Shown here: positions 8,921-17,396 of the stretch, piece after piece
Position numbering within the stretch: the stretch's first letter is position 1
Layout: each line of letters begins with the position of its first letter
Source: Deltaproteobacteria bacterium
GTDB taxonomy: Bacteria; Myxococcota_A; Polyangia; Nannocystales; Nannocystaceae
Length of the DNA stretch: 64,000 bases
NCBI GenBank assembly: GCA_016709225.1
Contig: JADJEE010000002.1
Location: forward strand, 248,001-312,000
Direction: 5' to 3'
Position numbers and translations under genes: made by a program
The notes under the pieces: generated by a model
Databases searched by the model: none
Seen by the model: the letters and a program-made list of their open reading frames with translations, nothing else
What the model was told of the DNA's origin: nothing

Positions 8921-11794
8921 TCATCGACCCTCTCGAGCCGGAGCGGGATCGCGCGACAGCCCCGCGAGCACTGCAGAGACCTCGAGACGGCGCGGATCCC
9001 CCGCGCCCCATGACGCGGTGAGGACCTCGGCCGCCGCGTGCACCCGGGCCGCTCGCGCGCCGGCGTCGGCCGCCGGCGAGCCGACCGCGTCCCAGAACTC
9101 GTACCACGCGAGATCCGCAGGCGACATCGCCGGGATCGCCCGCGCCAGCTCGAGCGCACGCACGAAGCACGGCTCGGCCTGCCCGCGCGCGCCAGCGTCG
9201 CGCAGCAGCCGTGCCAGTCGCAGCCACGCCTCCGCGAGGTACGGATGCTCGCGACCGAGCCCGGCCTCGAGCTGCGCGACCGCGTCACGCCCGATCGCCT
9301 CGGCCTCGCCGAGCTGGCCGCGCTGGGCCAGCACCTCGGCGCGCGCGAGCCGGGCGTCGGTGAGCATGGGGTGCGTGCTGCCGACCTCTGCGATCGCCAG
9401 CCGCAGCGCCTCGTCGATGTCACGCAGCGCGTCGTCGAGCCGACGCTCGCGGCCAGCCAGCTCACCCAGCGCCACCAGCACGTAGTAGCGCGGCAACGCA
9501 GCCGCACCGAGGGTCTCGCGGTAGATCGCATCGTCGAGCACGAGCTCGGCGCGAGCCTCCCCGTCGAGGTGGAGATCGAGCAGCGCACTGGCCAGCACGC
9601 TGCCGATCATCGCGCGCTGCGGGTGACGCGGGCCGAGTGCCACCTCGGTCACGCGGACGGCCTCGCGCAGGCTCTCGAGCGCGGCGGCGAAGTCACCGAG
9701 GTCGCGCTCGAAACGGCCGAGGTTCGCCAGCGTCAGCGCGATGTCGGGGTGATCGGGCCCCGCGAAGCGCCGGCGAGCCGCGAGCGCCTCGCGGGCGAGC
9801 GCGCGCGCCTGCGCCGGATCACCGGCACGGCTGTACACCGCCGCCGCGTTGTGCAGGAACAGCCCCAGCAGCACGTCGTCGTGGGTGCGATCGACCAACG
9901 CGCGCGCCCACGGCAGCTCGACCAACGCATCCGCCGGCCGCCCCAACAGCTCGCTGCGCACGAAGATTCGCCGCGCGGCCGCCTCGCCCGCGACCGCGTC
10001 GTCGCCCGCCGCCACCGCGCCCCACGCCGCGCGCCCGAGATCGTCGTCGGCCTCGGTCGCCTGTCCGGCGATGAGCTCGCCGCTGCCGCGACGCAGCAGC
10101 GCCTGCGCCACCAGCGGTGGGTAGCCCAGGCGCTCGGCCTCGACCAGCACGCCATCGGCCGCCGACACGCTGGTCGCCACGCGACCTGCGTCCTCCACCG
10201 CGCGCGCGCGCGCGAGCGACTCGGAGAGTGCGGCGACCTCGTCGACGATTGCGGCATCGGGCGGCGCGATCTCGGCGAGCAACGCGTCGGCGTCGTCGCA
10301 GCGCGCGAGCGCGGGCAGGCCCGCGACCGCTGTCACGGCCTTCTCGACCGTGGTCGCGTCGGCGCGCTCGAACACCTCCACGAGCGCATCGAGGGCGGTG
10401 CGACCCCGCGACAGACACGCGACCCCGCGATCGTGCAGCAGCTCCGACACCGCGCCCTCGTGCAACGCTTGGCACGCGTGCTCGCGGGCCTCGACCCACG
10501 CCTGTGCGTAGGCGTCGAGCGCCGGCTCGACGCGCGCCCACGTCGCTTCACCGTGGCTCGCCCCCGCCCGCAGCGCCGCGCCCACCCGCGCACGACGCTC
10601 GTCGTCCCAGGCGCCGTGCAGCTCGCTGCGCCCGTCGGGACAGGGCTCGGCCGCCGCCATGCGTGCGATGCCGAAGCCGCCCGCGACCACGACCGCCGCA
10701 GCCAGGCCGGCAAGCAGCCACCGTCGACGGCGCGCGCTGGGGTCGGCACCGAGCGCATCGAGCAGCGCGACCATCGACGGATGCCGACGCTCTGGTGCGC
10801 GCGCGAGCCCCTGCATGACCGCGCGCCGCACCCACGTGGGCACGTCGGTGTCGCGCGGCGGCGGCTCGGGCGTGCCGTCGCAGACCGCAGCCACCAGCCC
10901 CGCGAGGCTGCGCGCCGCGAACGGCGGAGCGCCGAACAGGCCGCCGTAGAGCGCGACGCAGAAGCTGAACTGATCGCTGGCCGCGCTCGCGCCCTCGCCG
11001 AGGTGCTGCTCGGGGGCCATGAACGCGGGTGTGCCCGCGATCATGCCGGGTCGGGTGAGCGGGGCGGTCTGCGCGACGTTCGTGGCGGACGAGACGGGTC
11101 GTGGGTGCTCGTCGTCGGCGCGGTCCTCGGTCGCGCGTGCGAGTCCGAAGTCGAGGATCTTGATCTGGCCGTCGTCGCCGACCATCACGTTGCTGGGCTT
11201 GAAGTCGCGGTGCACGAGGCCGGCGGCGTGGGCCGCCGCGAGCCCGCGTCCGGCCTGCACGAACACCTCGAGCACCGCCCGCCACGGGCGCGGCTGCTGC
11301 GACAGCCACGCGTCGAGGCTGACGCCGCGCACGAACTCCATCGCGATGAAGACCTGATCGTCGGCCACGCCGACCTCGTGCACCGCGACGATGTTCGGGT
11401 GCGAGAGCCGAGCCATGGCCTGCGCCTCGCGACGCATGCGTTCGCGACCCTGCGTGCCCGCGGCGGCGCTCGACAGCATCACCTTCACCGCGATGCGCCG
11501 GTCGAGTTCCTCGTCGAACGCGGAGAACACCGCACCCATGCCGCCCTGACCGAGCCGACCGAGGATCGGGAAGCGACCGATGCGAACCGGATCGGCCTCG
11601 ATCTGGAACAGCTGCGACCGCAGCTTCGCGCGCGCATGCTCGCGCTCCAGGTCATGACCCACGGGCCCGAACTCGAGCTCCGGCGGGCTCCACGAAGCGT
11701 CGACCGCGTCCACGGTGGTGGCCACACCCGCGACGGCGTCGGCGGCCGGGGGGCGGCCCTGCGGCGCGGGGGGATCGCCCATGGCGGTGGCCAT
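8921..11794 (-). CDS. Ser/Thr protein kinase with one membrane helix and a C-terminal TPR region
   Basis: A 957-residue PknB-like kinase. The kinase domain starts near residue 72 with the glycine loop (LGRLGQGGMGAVFSAFDEE), then the ATP lysine (IAVKVML), catalytic HRDFKPSN near 193, DFGLAR, an activation segment and APEQ. A single membrane helix (WLLAGLAAAVVVAGGFGIA) lies near residues 355-375. The remaining roughly 580 residues are mostly periplasmic helical repeats, with clear TPR units in the last third (HPDIALTLANLGRFERDLGD, HPMLTDARLARAEVLAQRG). Such proteins phosphorylate targets in response to envelope signals. Start choice is between ATGs at 11794 and 11782; the frame is open to 11887. 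All catalytic residues appear intact. Confidence 0.88.
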   Translation of the reverse strand: MATAMGDPPAPQGRPPAADAVAGVATTVDAVDASWSPPELEFGPVGHDLEREHARAKLRSQLFQIEADPVRIGRFPILGRLGQGGMGAVFSAFDEELDRRIAVKVMLSSAAAGTQGRERMRREAQAMARLSHPNIVAVHEVGVADDQVFIAMEFVRGVSLDAWLSQQPRPWRAVLEVFVQAGRGLAAAHAAGLVHRDFKPSNVMVGDDGQIKILDFGLARATEDRADDEHPRPVSSATNVAQTAPLTRPGMIAGTPAFMAPEQHLGEGASAASDQFSFCVALYGGLFGAPPFAARSLAGLVAAVCDGTPEPPPRDTDVPTWVRRAVMQGLARAPERRHPSMVALLDALGADPSARRRRWLLAGLAAAVVVAGGFGIARMAAAEPCPDGRSELHGAWDDERRARVGAALRAGASHGEATWARVEPALDAYAQAWVEAREHACQALHEGAVSELLHDRGVACLSRGRTALDALVEVFERADATTVEKAVTAVAGLPALARCDDADALLAEIAPPDAAIVDEVAALSESLARARAVEDAGRVATSVSAADGVLVEAERLGYPPLVAQALLRRGSGELIAGQATEADDDLGRAAWGAVAAGDDAVAGEAAARRIFVRSELLGRPADALVELPWARALVDRTHDDVLLGLFLHNAAAVYSRAGDPAQARALAREALAARRRFAGPDHPDIALTLANLGRFERDLGDFAAALESLREAVRVTEVALGPRHPQRAMIGSVLASALLDLHLDGEARAELVLDDAIYRETLGAAALPRYYVLVALGELAGRERRLDDALRDIDEALRLAIAEVGSTHPMLTDARLARAEVLAQRGQLGEAEAIGRDAVAQLEAGLGREHPYLAEAWLRLARLLRDAGARGQAEPCFVRALELARAIPAMSPADLAWYEFWDAVGSPAADAGARAARVHAAAEVLTASWGAGDPRRLEVSAVLAGLSRDPAPAREGR

Positions 11795-11928
11795 CGTACC
11801 GCAACTGGGCGCGTGGCCCGGCGAGGCGGCGGAGCCCCCGCGGCCGGCCCATCGCGGGACCCCACCCGCGCCACGGGCGTCCGCCATCGGCTACAGCCCG
11901 CCCCACGCAGGCCGAAAGCGGGCCTGCA

Positions 11929-12435
11929 ATGTCCAGCCGCACCCGCCTCGTCTCCTTCGTCCTCGGCCTCGCCTCGCTGACGAGCTGCGCGCGCGTCTTC
12001 GATCGCCCCGTCGCCGCCGACGAGCTCGACGCGTGCGCCGCGGGCGGGTCCGCGGGCGGCATGCATCGCGCGAGCGCGTGCCCCGAGAGCTGCGATCGCT
12101 GCGAGGCCGGCGTCTGTCGCATCGACTGCGGCCCGGGCTCGAGCTGCGAGTCCGACGCGATCGTGTGTCCGCCGGGCATGGACTGCACGGTCGCCTGCGA
12201 GGGCGATCGCGCGTGCACGAGCGCCTCGATCGCGGGACCCGAGGGCTACGCGCTCGCGGTCGCCTGCGACGGCCGCTCGGCCTGCGCCGGCACCTCGGTC
12301 GCCGCGGGGCTCGACGTCGAGCTGCACTGCGAAGGCGCCTCGGCCTGCGACGCGACGAACCTGCGCTGCGGCAGCGGCAACTGCGACTGGACCTGTGCCA
12401 GCGCCGGCTCGTGCGACGCGCTGGTGGTCCGCTGA
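11929..12435 (+). CDS. Small cysteine-rich lipoprotein with four Cys repeats
   Basis: A 168-residue lipoprotein with signal MSSRTRLVSFVLGLASLTSC, lipid on Cys 20. The mature chain is rich in Cys. It has four repeats of the form C-x-x-x-x-x-C followed by a short hydrophobic strand: ACEGDRACTSASI, ACDGRSACAGTSV, HCEGASACDATNL and TCASAGSCDALVV. The even spacing suggests a small disulfide-laddered solenoid. An upstream part has the spacing CPESCDRCEAGVCRIDCG. I do not recognise a named family. It is divergent from the kinase gene across 134 bases that must hold both promoters. Confidence 0.7.
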   Translation: MSSRTRLVSFVLGLASLTSCARVFDRPVAADELDACAAGGSAGGMHRASACPESCDRCEAGVCRIDCGPGSSCESDAIVCPPGMDCTVACEGDRACTSASIAGPEGYALAVACDGRSACAGTSVAAGLDVELHCEGASACDATNLRCGSGNCDWTCASAGSCDALVVR

Positions 12436-12467
12436 CGGGGGCGGACCGCGACGACCGACCGCCGCGA

Positions 12468-12626
12468 TCACGGCGCGGTGGCTCCGACGAGCGCGAGCGT
12501 CTTTGCCCGCAGCCGAGGGTTCGAGGTGAGCGCTGCGGTTGCGAGGATCGCCGCAGCGATCTCGGGCGCGGGCGCGTCGACGAAGCGCAGGCGCGTGAGC
12601 AGCAGGGCCCGGTGTTCACGCGACAC
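12468..12626 (-). CDS. Possible small protein, or tail of the upstream gene beyond an in-frame stop
   Basis: Directly after the TGA (12651-12653) of the upstream minus-strand gene, the same frame stays open for 60 codons to a TGA at 12468-12470. Third positions are almost all G or C, as in real genes here. The peptide contains REHRALLLTRLRFVDAPAPE and ends RAKTLALVGATAP. A GTG at 12624-12626 could start a 52-residue protein. Alternatively the upstream gene once extended through this region and acquired a stop codon, or the stop is a base error. No family is recognised. Confidence 0.3.
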   Translation of the reverse strand: MSREHRALLLTRLRFVDAPAPEIAAAILATAALTSNPRLRAKTLALVGATAP

Positions 12627-12650
12627 CTCGACGATCGGACTCGGCGGCCT

Positions 12651-13268
12651 TCAGTGCGCGTTGGCCAGCGACGGATCCTCGCCGTCGAGCTGCGGCAGCA
12701 GCATCACGAAGGCCCAGTCCTGGACCCCGGAATCGTCGAACAGCAGGTAGCGACGGTGGTCACCATGCTCGAGGAGGATGGCGAACGACGCGTCGTCGAT
12801 CGCGGCGGCGTCGTCGCAGAGGGTGAACTGATCCTCGTAGTCCTCGTCGACCAGGAACTGCGCGAGCGCATCGGCGCGGACGCTGGGGTCATCGCACGCG
12901 ACGCGCAGGTGCGGCGCGTCGCTGCAAGCGGTGGCGCCGAGCTTGCGGAAGATCGTGCGCAGCCACGGGCCGCCGAGATCGAAGCCTCCGCCCCAGAAGA
13001 AGACCATGCGATCGACCCGCAGCACGTGAGCCTCGTCGTCGAACATGCCCTTCAGCAGGAACCGCGTCTCGCGACTGCGCGTCCACGGCACCTCGTGGCG
13101 CTCGCCGAACGCGACCAGCGGCGGCGGCACGGCATCCTCGGACCAGGGATGCTCGGCCTCGGCCTCGTAGCGCACGTACGCGGACTTCAGCGCGACCAGC
13201 TCGGCCTCGACGCGCTCGGCGTCGGCGATCGATCCGCACTCGGCCGCCTGCATCACGACGTGACTCAT
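12651..13268 (-). CDS. Unknown protein, 205 residues
   Basis: A soluble, acidic protein without signal peptide or membrane helix, starting MSHVVMQAAECGSIADAERV. It contains the unusual glycine-rich segment VDRMVFFWGGGFDLGGPWL and an acidic tail (VDEDYEDQFTLCDDAAAIDD) ending in SLANAH. I do not recognise a family. The ATG at 13266-13268 is preferred; the frame is open upstream to 13466, but that part is arginine-rich and lies in the divergent intergenic region. After the TGA the frame continues open for another 60 codons, so the gene may be truncated relative to its ancestor. Confidence 0.6.
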   Translation of the reverse strand: MSHVVMQAAECGSIADAERVEAELVALKSAYVRYEAEAEHPWSEDAVPPPLVAFGERHEVPWTRSRETRFLLKGMFDDEAHVLRVDRMVFFWGGGFDLGGPWLRTIFRKLGATACSDAPHLRVACDDPSVRADALAQFLVDEDYEDQFTLCDDAAAIDDASFAILLEHGDHRRYLLFDDSGVQDWAFVMLLPQLDGEDPSLANAH

Positions 13269-13411
13269 CGACCGGCCATCGTAGCGGCGGCGCGAAGGGC
13301 GTGACAACCGAGCCTGTCGGTCGCGACGCGGATCGATCGAGCCCTGAATCCAACATACGCCATCTATGAAACTTGCATTGCTACCCGTGACTCCGTAGCC
13401 TGTTGCTCGTG

Positions 13412-14332
13412 ATGCAAGGGCACATACGAATCGCCGGGATGTTCGGGTTCCTCGGGGCGCTCGCATGCGGGCCGTCGCCGGGCTCGGGGTCCGGCGACGG
13501 CGGCTCGGGTGAGGGCGGCCCGACGACGACGACGACGGCGACGGGCAGCGCGAGTGCGTCGGAGAGCGGCGGACCGGGCAGCTCGACGACCGCGAACGCG
13601 GACGGCTCGGGTAGCGGCGAGGCGTCCGACGACGGCAGCGGATACCTGCTGGTCCCCGATCACGGACCGAGCGCCTGCGTGACCCTGTCGCTCTGCGATC
13701 TCTGGGCGCAGGACTGCAACGTCGGCGAGAAGTGTGTGCCGTGGGTCGCCGACGGCAGTGGCGATCCCGAGTCGTCGTGTCTTTCGACGCGCTGCTCGAC
13801 GGTCGCGCCGGATCCGGTCGCGCCGGGCGGGACGTGCACGGTGCAGGACGGGCCGTGGAGCGGCTTCGACGATTGCGAGGTTGGCTCGTACTGCTGGGGC
13901 GTCGATCCGGTCACGCTCGAGGGCACGTGCGCCGCGGTGTGCGGCGGCAACGAGGCGAACCCGCTGTGCGGCGACGGTGAGGTGTGCTTCCAAGGCTTCA
14001 GCGGCATCGTCGTCGCGTGCGCGCCGACCTGCGATCCGCTCGCCCCCACGTGCGACGCGGGCTCGGCCTGCGTGATGACGGACGGCGCACCGCCGGCCTG
14101 TCTGCCGGCCGAGTTCGCCGCGCCTGCCGAGCAGAGCGCACCGTGCGATCATCGACTCGGCTGCACGGGCGGCTTCGTGTGCATGGCCGCCGACGCCGTC
14201 GCTGGGTGTGCGGATCCGGCGAGCTGCTGCACCGCGGTGTGTGATGTCGACGCGCCCGCGTGCGCAGCCCAGACGCCGGTGTGCACGCCGCTCGTGGGCG
14301 TGCGTGGGGCCGGAGCGTGCACCGTGGAGTGA
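13412..14332 (+). CDS. Cys-rich lipoprotein with Ser/Thr/Gly linker
   Basis: A 306-residue lipoprotein. The signal is MQGHIRIAGMFGFLGALAC with lipid on Cys 19. About 60 residues rich in Gly, Ser and Thr follow and probably act as a flexible spacer from the membrane. The rest has some 26 cysteines in repeating units (CDLWAQDCNVGEKCVPW, CSTVAPDPVAPGGTC, CEVGSYCWGVD, CDHRLGCTGGFVC), the pattern of many myxobacterial surface proteins whose function is unknown. It is divergent from the unknown gene at 12651-13268; about 140 bases between them include a more A/T-rich stretch that could hold its promoter. Confidence 0.75.
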   Translation: MQGHIRIAGMFGFLGALACGPSPGSGSGDGGSGEGGPTTTTTATGSASASESGGPGSSTTANADGSGSGEASDDGSGYLLVPDHGPSACVTLSLCDLWAQDCNVGEKCVPWVADGSGDPESSCLSTRCSTVAPDPVAPGGTCTVQDGPWSGFDDCEVGSYCWGVDPVTLEGTCAAVCGGNEANPLCGDGEVCFQGFSGIVVACAPTCDPLAPTCDAGSACVMTDGAPPACLPAEFAAPAEQSAPCDHRLGCTGGFVCMAADAVAGCADPASCCTAVCDVDAPACAAQTPVCTPLVGVRGAGACTVE

Positions 14333-14487
14333 CGCGCCGCGCGTGACGACGCGGGCTGCGGCGCCGTCGTCCGAGCGCGACCTCGATCCGTCCGGCCCGC
14401 GGCGGCGGGGCGCTCTGGCGCCGGGGCGGCGGGCGATCACGGGCCGCGTTCGCGTCGGCCGCGAGAATGCGGCACCCTACGGGCACG

Positions 14488-14889
14488 ATGACGCGCCAGC
14501 GCATGATGGGCGCCCTGCTGATCGCGATCGGCCTGCTCGCGCTGATGTTCGCGCTGGGGCTGTTCGATCCCTGGCTCGCGCGGCTCGAGGCGTCGCCGCG
14601 CGTGCGGCAGCTGCCGATCATCTGGATCGTGTGCGCGGCGTTGTTGGTGCTCGCGGGGCTGTCGCGGCTGCGCACCGGCGTGCGACGCGAGTCACCGGAG
14701 GCCGACTTGGTCGAGCTCGCGGCGCGCGTGCGCGAGCGCCCGCTGCCGTTCACGGTGTGCGTGCGATGCGGCGCCTTCGCCGATGCGAGCGCGACCGCGG
14801 GCTGCCCGAGCTGCGGCGCCCGCGTGGACCACCACCGCGTCGACGACGAGACCGACCGCGCGACGGTGCTGGCGGCGATCGGCGCGTAG
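14488..14889 (+). CDS. Small membrane protein with a C-terminal zinc-ribbon-like motif
   Basis: A 133-residue protein with two predicted membrane helices (MMGALLIAIGLLALMFALGL near residues 5-25 and LPIIWIVCAALLVLAGL near 42-59). A cytoplasmic tail carries CVRCGAFADASATAGCPSCG, two CxxC pairs 12 residues apart, as in a rubredoxin-like zinc ribbon. The frame opens at an ATG at 14467, but the ATG at 14488 places the first helix normally. No named family is recognised. It precedes the DUF2760/Hsp70 genes on the same strand with a 95-base gap and may or may not belong with them. Confidence 0.65.
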   Translation: MTRQRMMGALLIAIGLLALMFALGLFDPWLARLEASPRVRQLPIIWIVCAALLVLAGLSRLRTGVRRESPEADLVELAARVRERPLPFTVCVRCGAFADASATAGCPSCGARVDHHRVDDETDRATVLAAIGA

Positions 14890-14984
14890 ACGGCCCGCGA
14901 GCCGGTGCCCGCGGCCGGCCGAGCCGACCGACGCACCCTCGGTCCGTCGCCGGCAAAAGTGCGCTATCAACTCAGCCGATCGCG

Positions 14985-15557
14985 ATGAACGACGTGGAAC
15001 CGATCGGATTTCTCGCGCGCCTGTGGCTGGCCTTCGTGCTGCCGTGGCGCGTGCTCTTCGACGGCAGCTTCGCGGCGCGCGTGCGCGGCCTGGACCGCGC
15101 CGACGCACTGCCACCGGCACCGGCACCCGCACCCGTGCAGGTGAAGGAGGCCGAGGTCGTGCGCGGCCCCGATGCCACCGCGGCGCTGCAGCTGCTCGCC
15201 GCGCTGCAGCGCGAGGGTCGCTTCGTCGACTTCCTCGAGGAGGACATCTCGGGCCTGCGTGATGCCGACATCGGCGCGGCCGCACGGGTGGTCCACGACG
15301 GCTGCAAGCGCGCGCTCGCGGGCATCGTCGAGATCGCGCCGGTGCGCAGCGAAGACGAGGGCGCCGCGATCGAGCTGCCGCCCGGCTACGACGCTGCGCG
15401 CGTGCGCGTGACCGGCAACGTGGTCGGTGCGCCCCCATTCAAGGGCACGCTCGCGCACCACGGCTGGTGGGCAAAGGCGGTCACCCTGCCGAGCGCCACC
15501 GCAGGTCATGACGCGCGGGTCATCGCGCCTGCGGAAGTCGAGCTGTCGGCGTCATGA
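14985..15557 (+). CDS. DUF2760 family protein
   Basis: A 190-residue protein matching DUF2760. It has an N-terminal hydrophobic segment (FLARLWLAFVLPWRVLFDG), an Ala/Pro linker (about residues 43-52), then the conserved body: ALQLLAALQREGRFVDFLEE, ARVVHDGCKRAL and FKGTLAHHGWWAKAV. Its function is unknown, but the gene is widely found directly upstream of two Hsp70-family genes, as here, so the three probably form one chaperone-related unit. The stop overlaps the next start (ATGA at 15554). The ATG at 14985 is the natural start. Confidence 0.85.
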   Translation: MNDVEPIGFLARLWLAFVLPWRVLFDGSFAARVRGLDRADALPPAPAPAPVQVKEAEVVRGPDATAALQLLAALQREGRFVDFLEEDISGLRDADIGAAARVVHDGCKRALAGIVEIAPVRSEDEGAAIELPPGYDAARVRVTGNVVGAPPFKGTLAHHGWWAKAVTLPSATAGHDARVIAPAEVELSAS

Positions 15558-17329
15558 GCGACGACGTCCTCGCGATCGGCATCGACCTCGGCACCACCAA
15601 CTGCGCGCTGGCCTGGGCGACCGGCGACGGCCCGCCGCAGGCGCTGCCGATCCCCCAAGTGGTCGCGGCTGGCGAGCTCGCGGCCCAGCCGCTGCTGCCG
15701 TCGTTCCTGTTCGTGCCCGCACCCGAGCAGTTCGCCGCCGGTGCGCTCGCGCTGCCGTGGTACCCGCAGGCACGCGACGTGGTCGGCAGCTTCGCACGCA
15801 GCCAAGGCGCGACCACACCCGCACGGCTGGTCGCGTCGGCGAAGAGCTGGCTGTCCCACGCCGGTGTCGATCGACAGGGCGAGATCCTGCCGTGGCAAGC
15901 CCCCGACGAGGTGCCCAAGTGCTCGCCGGTGCAGGCCGCCGCGCGCTACCTCGGTCACCTGCGCGCGGCGTGGGAGCAGGCCCACCCCGACACGCCGCTC
16001 GAGGAGCAGGACGTGGTGCTCACGGTGCCGGCCTCGTTCGACGCGGTCGCGCGCGAGCTCACCGTGCAGGCCGCGATGCTGGCCGGCTTCGAGGCCCCGA
16101 CCCTGCTCGAGGAGCCGCAGGCGGCGATGTACGACTGGCTCGCGCAGCACGGCGACGGCTGGCGCACGCAGCTCGCCGTCGGCGACGTGGTCTTGGTGGT
16201 CGACATCGGCGGTGGCACCACCGACTTCTCGCTGATCGCCGTGCGCGAGGACGACGGCGTGCTCGCGCTCGAGCGCATCGCAGTCGGTGATCACATCCTG
16301 CTGGGCGGCGACAACATCGATCTCGCGCTGGCCCACGCCGTGCGGGCCCAGCTCGAGCAGGACGGCACCGCGATCGACGAGTGGCAGATGCGCGCGCTGA
16401 CCCACGCCTGTCGTGGCGCCAAGGAATCGCTGCTCGGCGATCCTGCGCTGCGCGAGGCCGAGATCGCGATCGCTGGCCGCGGCAGTCGGCTCATCGGCAA
16501 CACCGTGCGCGCGACCGTGACACGCGCGCAGATCGACGCGATCGTGCTGGAGGGCTTCCTGCCCCTGGTCGACGCCACCGCGAGGCCGCAGGTGCCACGG
16601 CGCGTGGGTCTGCAGACCGTCGGCCTGCCCTACCCCAGCGACGCCGCGATCACGCGCCACCTCGCGGCGTTCCTCGCCCGCGGCGCGACCGCGAGCGAGG
16701 GCAGCTTCGTGCACCCGACCGCGATCCTCTTCAACGGCGGCGTCACGCGGGCGTCGACCGTGCGCGCGCGCATCGTCGAGGTGCTCACGGCGTGGTTGTC
16801 CGCTGCCGGCGCGCCCGCGCCGAAGGTGCTCGCCGGCACCGATGCCGACCTCGCGGTCTGCCGTGGTGCCGCCCACTACGCGCAGGTGCGTCGCCACGGC
16901 GGCGTGCGCATCAAAGGTGGCACCGTGCAGAGCTACTACGTCGGCATCGAGCGCGTCGAGCTGGCGGTGCCCGGCGTGCCGCCGCGCATCGACGCGGTCT
17001 GCGTGGCGCCGTTCGGCATGGAGGAGGGCAGCGCATGCGAGCTGCCGCAGCTGTTCGCGCTGGTGGTCGGCGAGGAGGTCACCTTCCGCTTCTTCGGCTC
17101 CTCGATCCGCAAAGACGATCGCGTCGGCGCGGTGGTGCCCCCGGGCGAGCTGGTCGAGCTGTCGCCCATCGAGACCACGCTGCCCGCCGCCGAGGACGCC
17201 CCCGAGGAGATCGTGCAGGTCCGCCTGCAGACCCGCGTGACCGAGGTCGGCACGCTCGATCTCGCCGCGGTCGAGCACGGCGGCGCAGCGCGGCGGTGGC
17301 GGCTCAGCTTCGACGTGCGCGGCAGCTGA
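15554..17329 (+). CDS. Hsp70-family protein (first of two)
   Basis: A 591-residue divergent Hsp70/actin-fold ATPase. ATP-site motifs are present: phosphate 1 (IGIDLGTTNCALAWA), phosphate 2 (VVDIGGGTTDFSLI near residue 216) and an adenosine-type region (AILFNGGVTRAST near residue 391). The substrate-binding end is short and unlike DnaK (LSPIETTLPAAEDAPEE, WRLSFDVRG), so it should not be called DnaK. Translation is probably coupled to the DUF2760 gene. The next gene codes for a longer paralogue that shares the segment ARLVASAKSW and other stretches. Role: probably a specialised chaperone in the conserved DUF2760-Hsp70-Hsp70 triad; clients unknown. Confidence 0.87.
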   Translation: MSDDVLAIGIDLGTTNCALAWATGDGPPQALPIPQVVAAGELAAQPLLPSFLFVPAPEQFAAGALALPWYPQARDVVGSFARSQGATTPARLVASAKSWLSHAGVDRQGEILPWQAPDEVPKCSPVQAAARYLGHLRAAWEQAHPDTPLEEQDVVLTVPASFDAVARELTVQAAMLAGFEAPTLLEEPQAAMYDWLAQHGDGWRTQLAVGDVVLVVDIGGGTTDFSLIAVREDDGVLALERIAVGDHILLGGDNIDLALAHAVRAQLEQDGTAIDEWQMRALTHACRGAKESLLGDPALREAEIAIAGRGSRLIGNTVRATVTRAQIDAIVLEGFLPLVDATARPQVPRRVGLQTVGLPYPSDAAITRHLAAFLARGATASEGSFVHPTAILFNGGVTRASTVRARIVEVLTAWLSAAGAPAPKVLAGTDADLAVCRGAAHYAQVRRHGGVRIKGGTVQSYYVGIERVELAVPGVPPRIDAVCVAPFGMEEGSACELPQLFALVVGEEVTFRFFGSSIRKDDRVGAVVPPGELVELSPIETTLPAAEDAPEEIVQVRLQTRVTEVGTLDLAAVEHGGAARRWRLSFDVRGS

Positions 17330-17396
17330 CGCCGCTTTCGCGCGCCGGCCTTTGAGGGCCGCACGTGACCCGTGCTACTGCTTGGCGCGGACGGAC

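Noticed and set aside
12651..12653. TGA read as selenocysteine joining the 205-residue protein to the downstream frame
   Set aside because: The residue before the stop is not in a redox motif, no SECIS-like hairpin is evident just after it, and I saw no support for selenocysteine use in this window.
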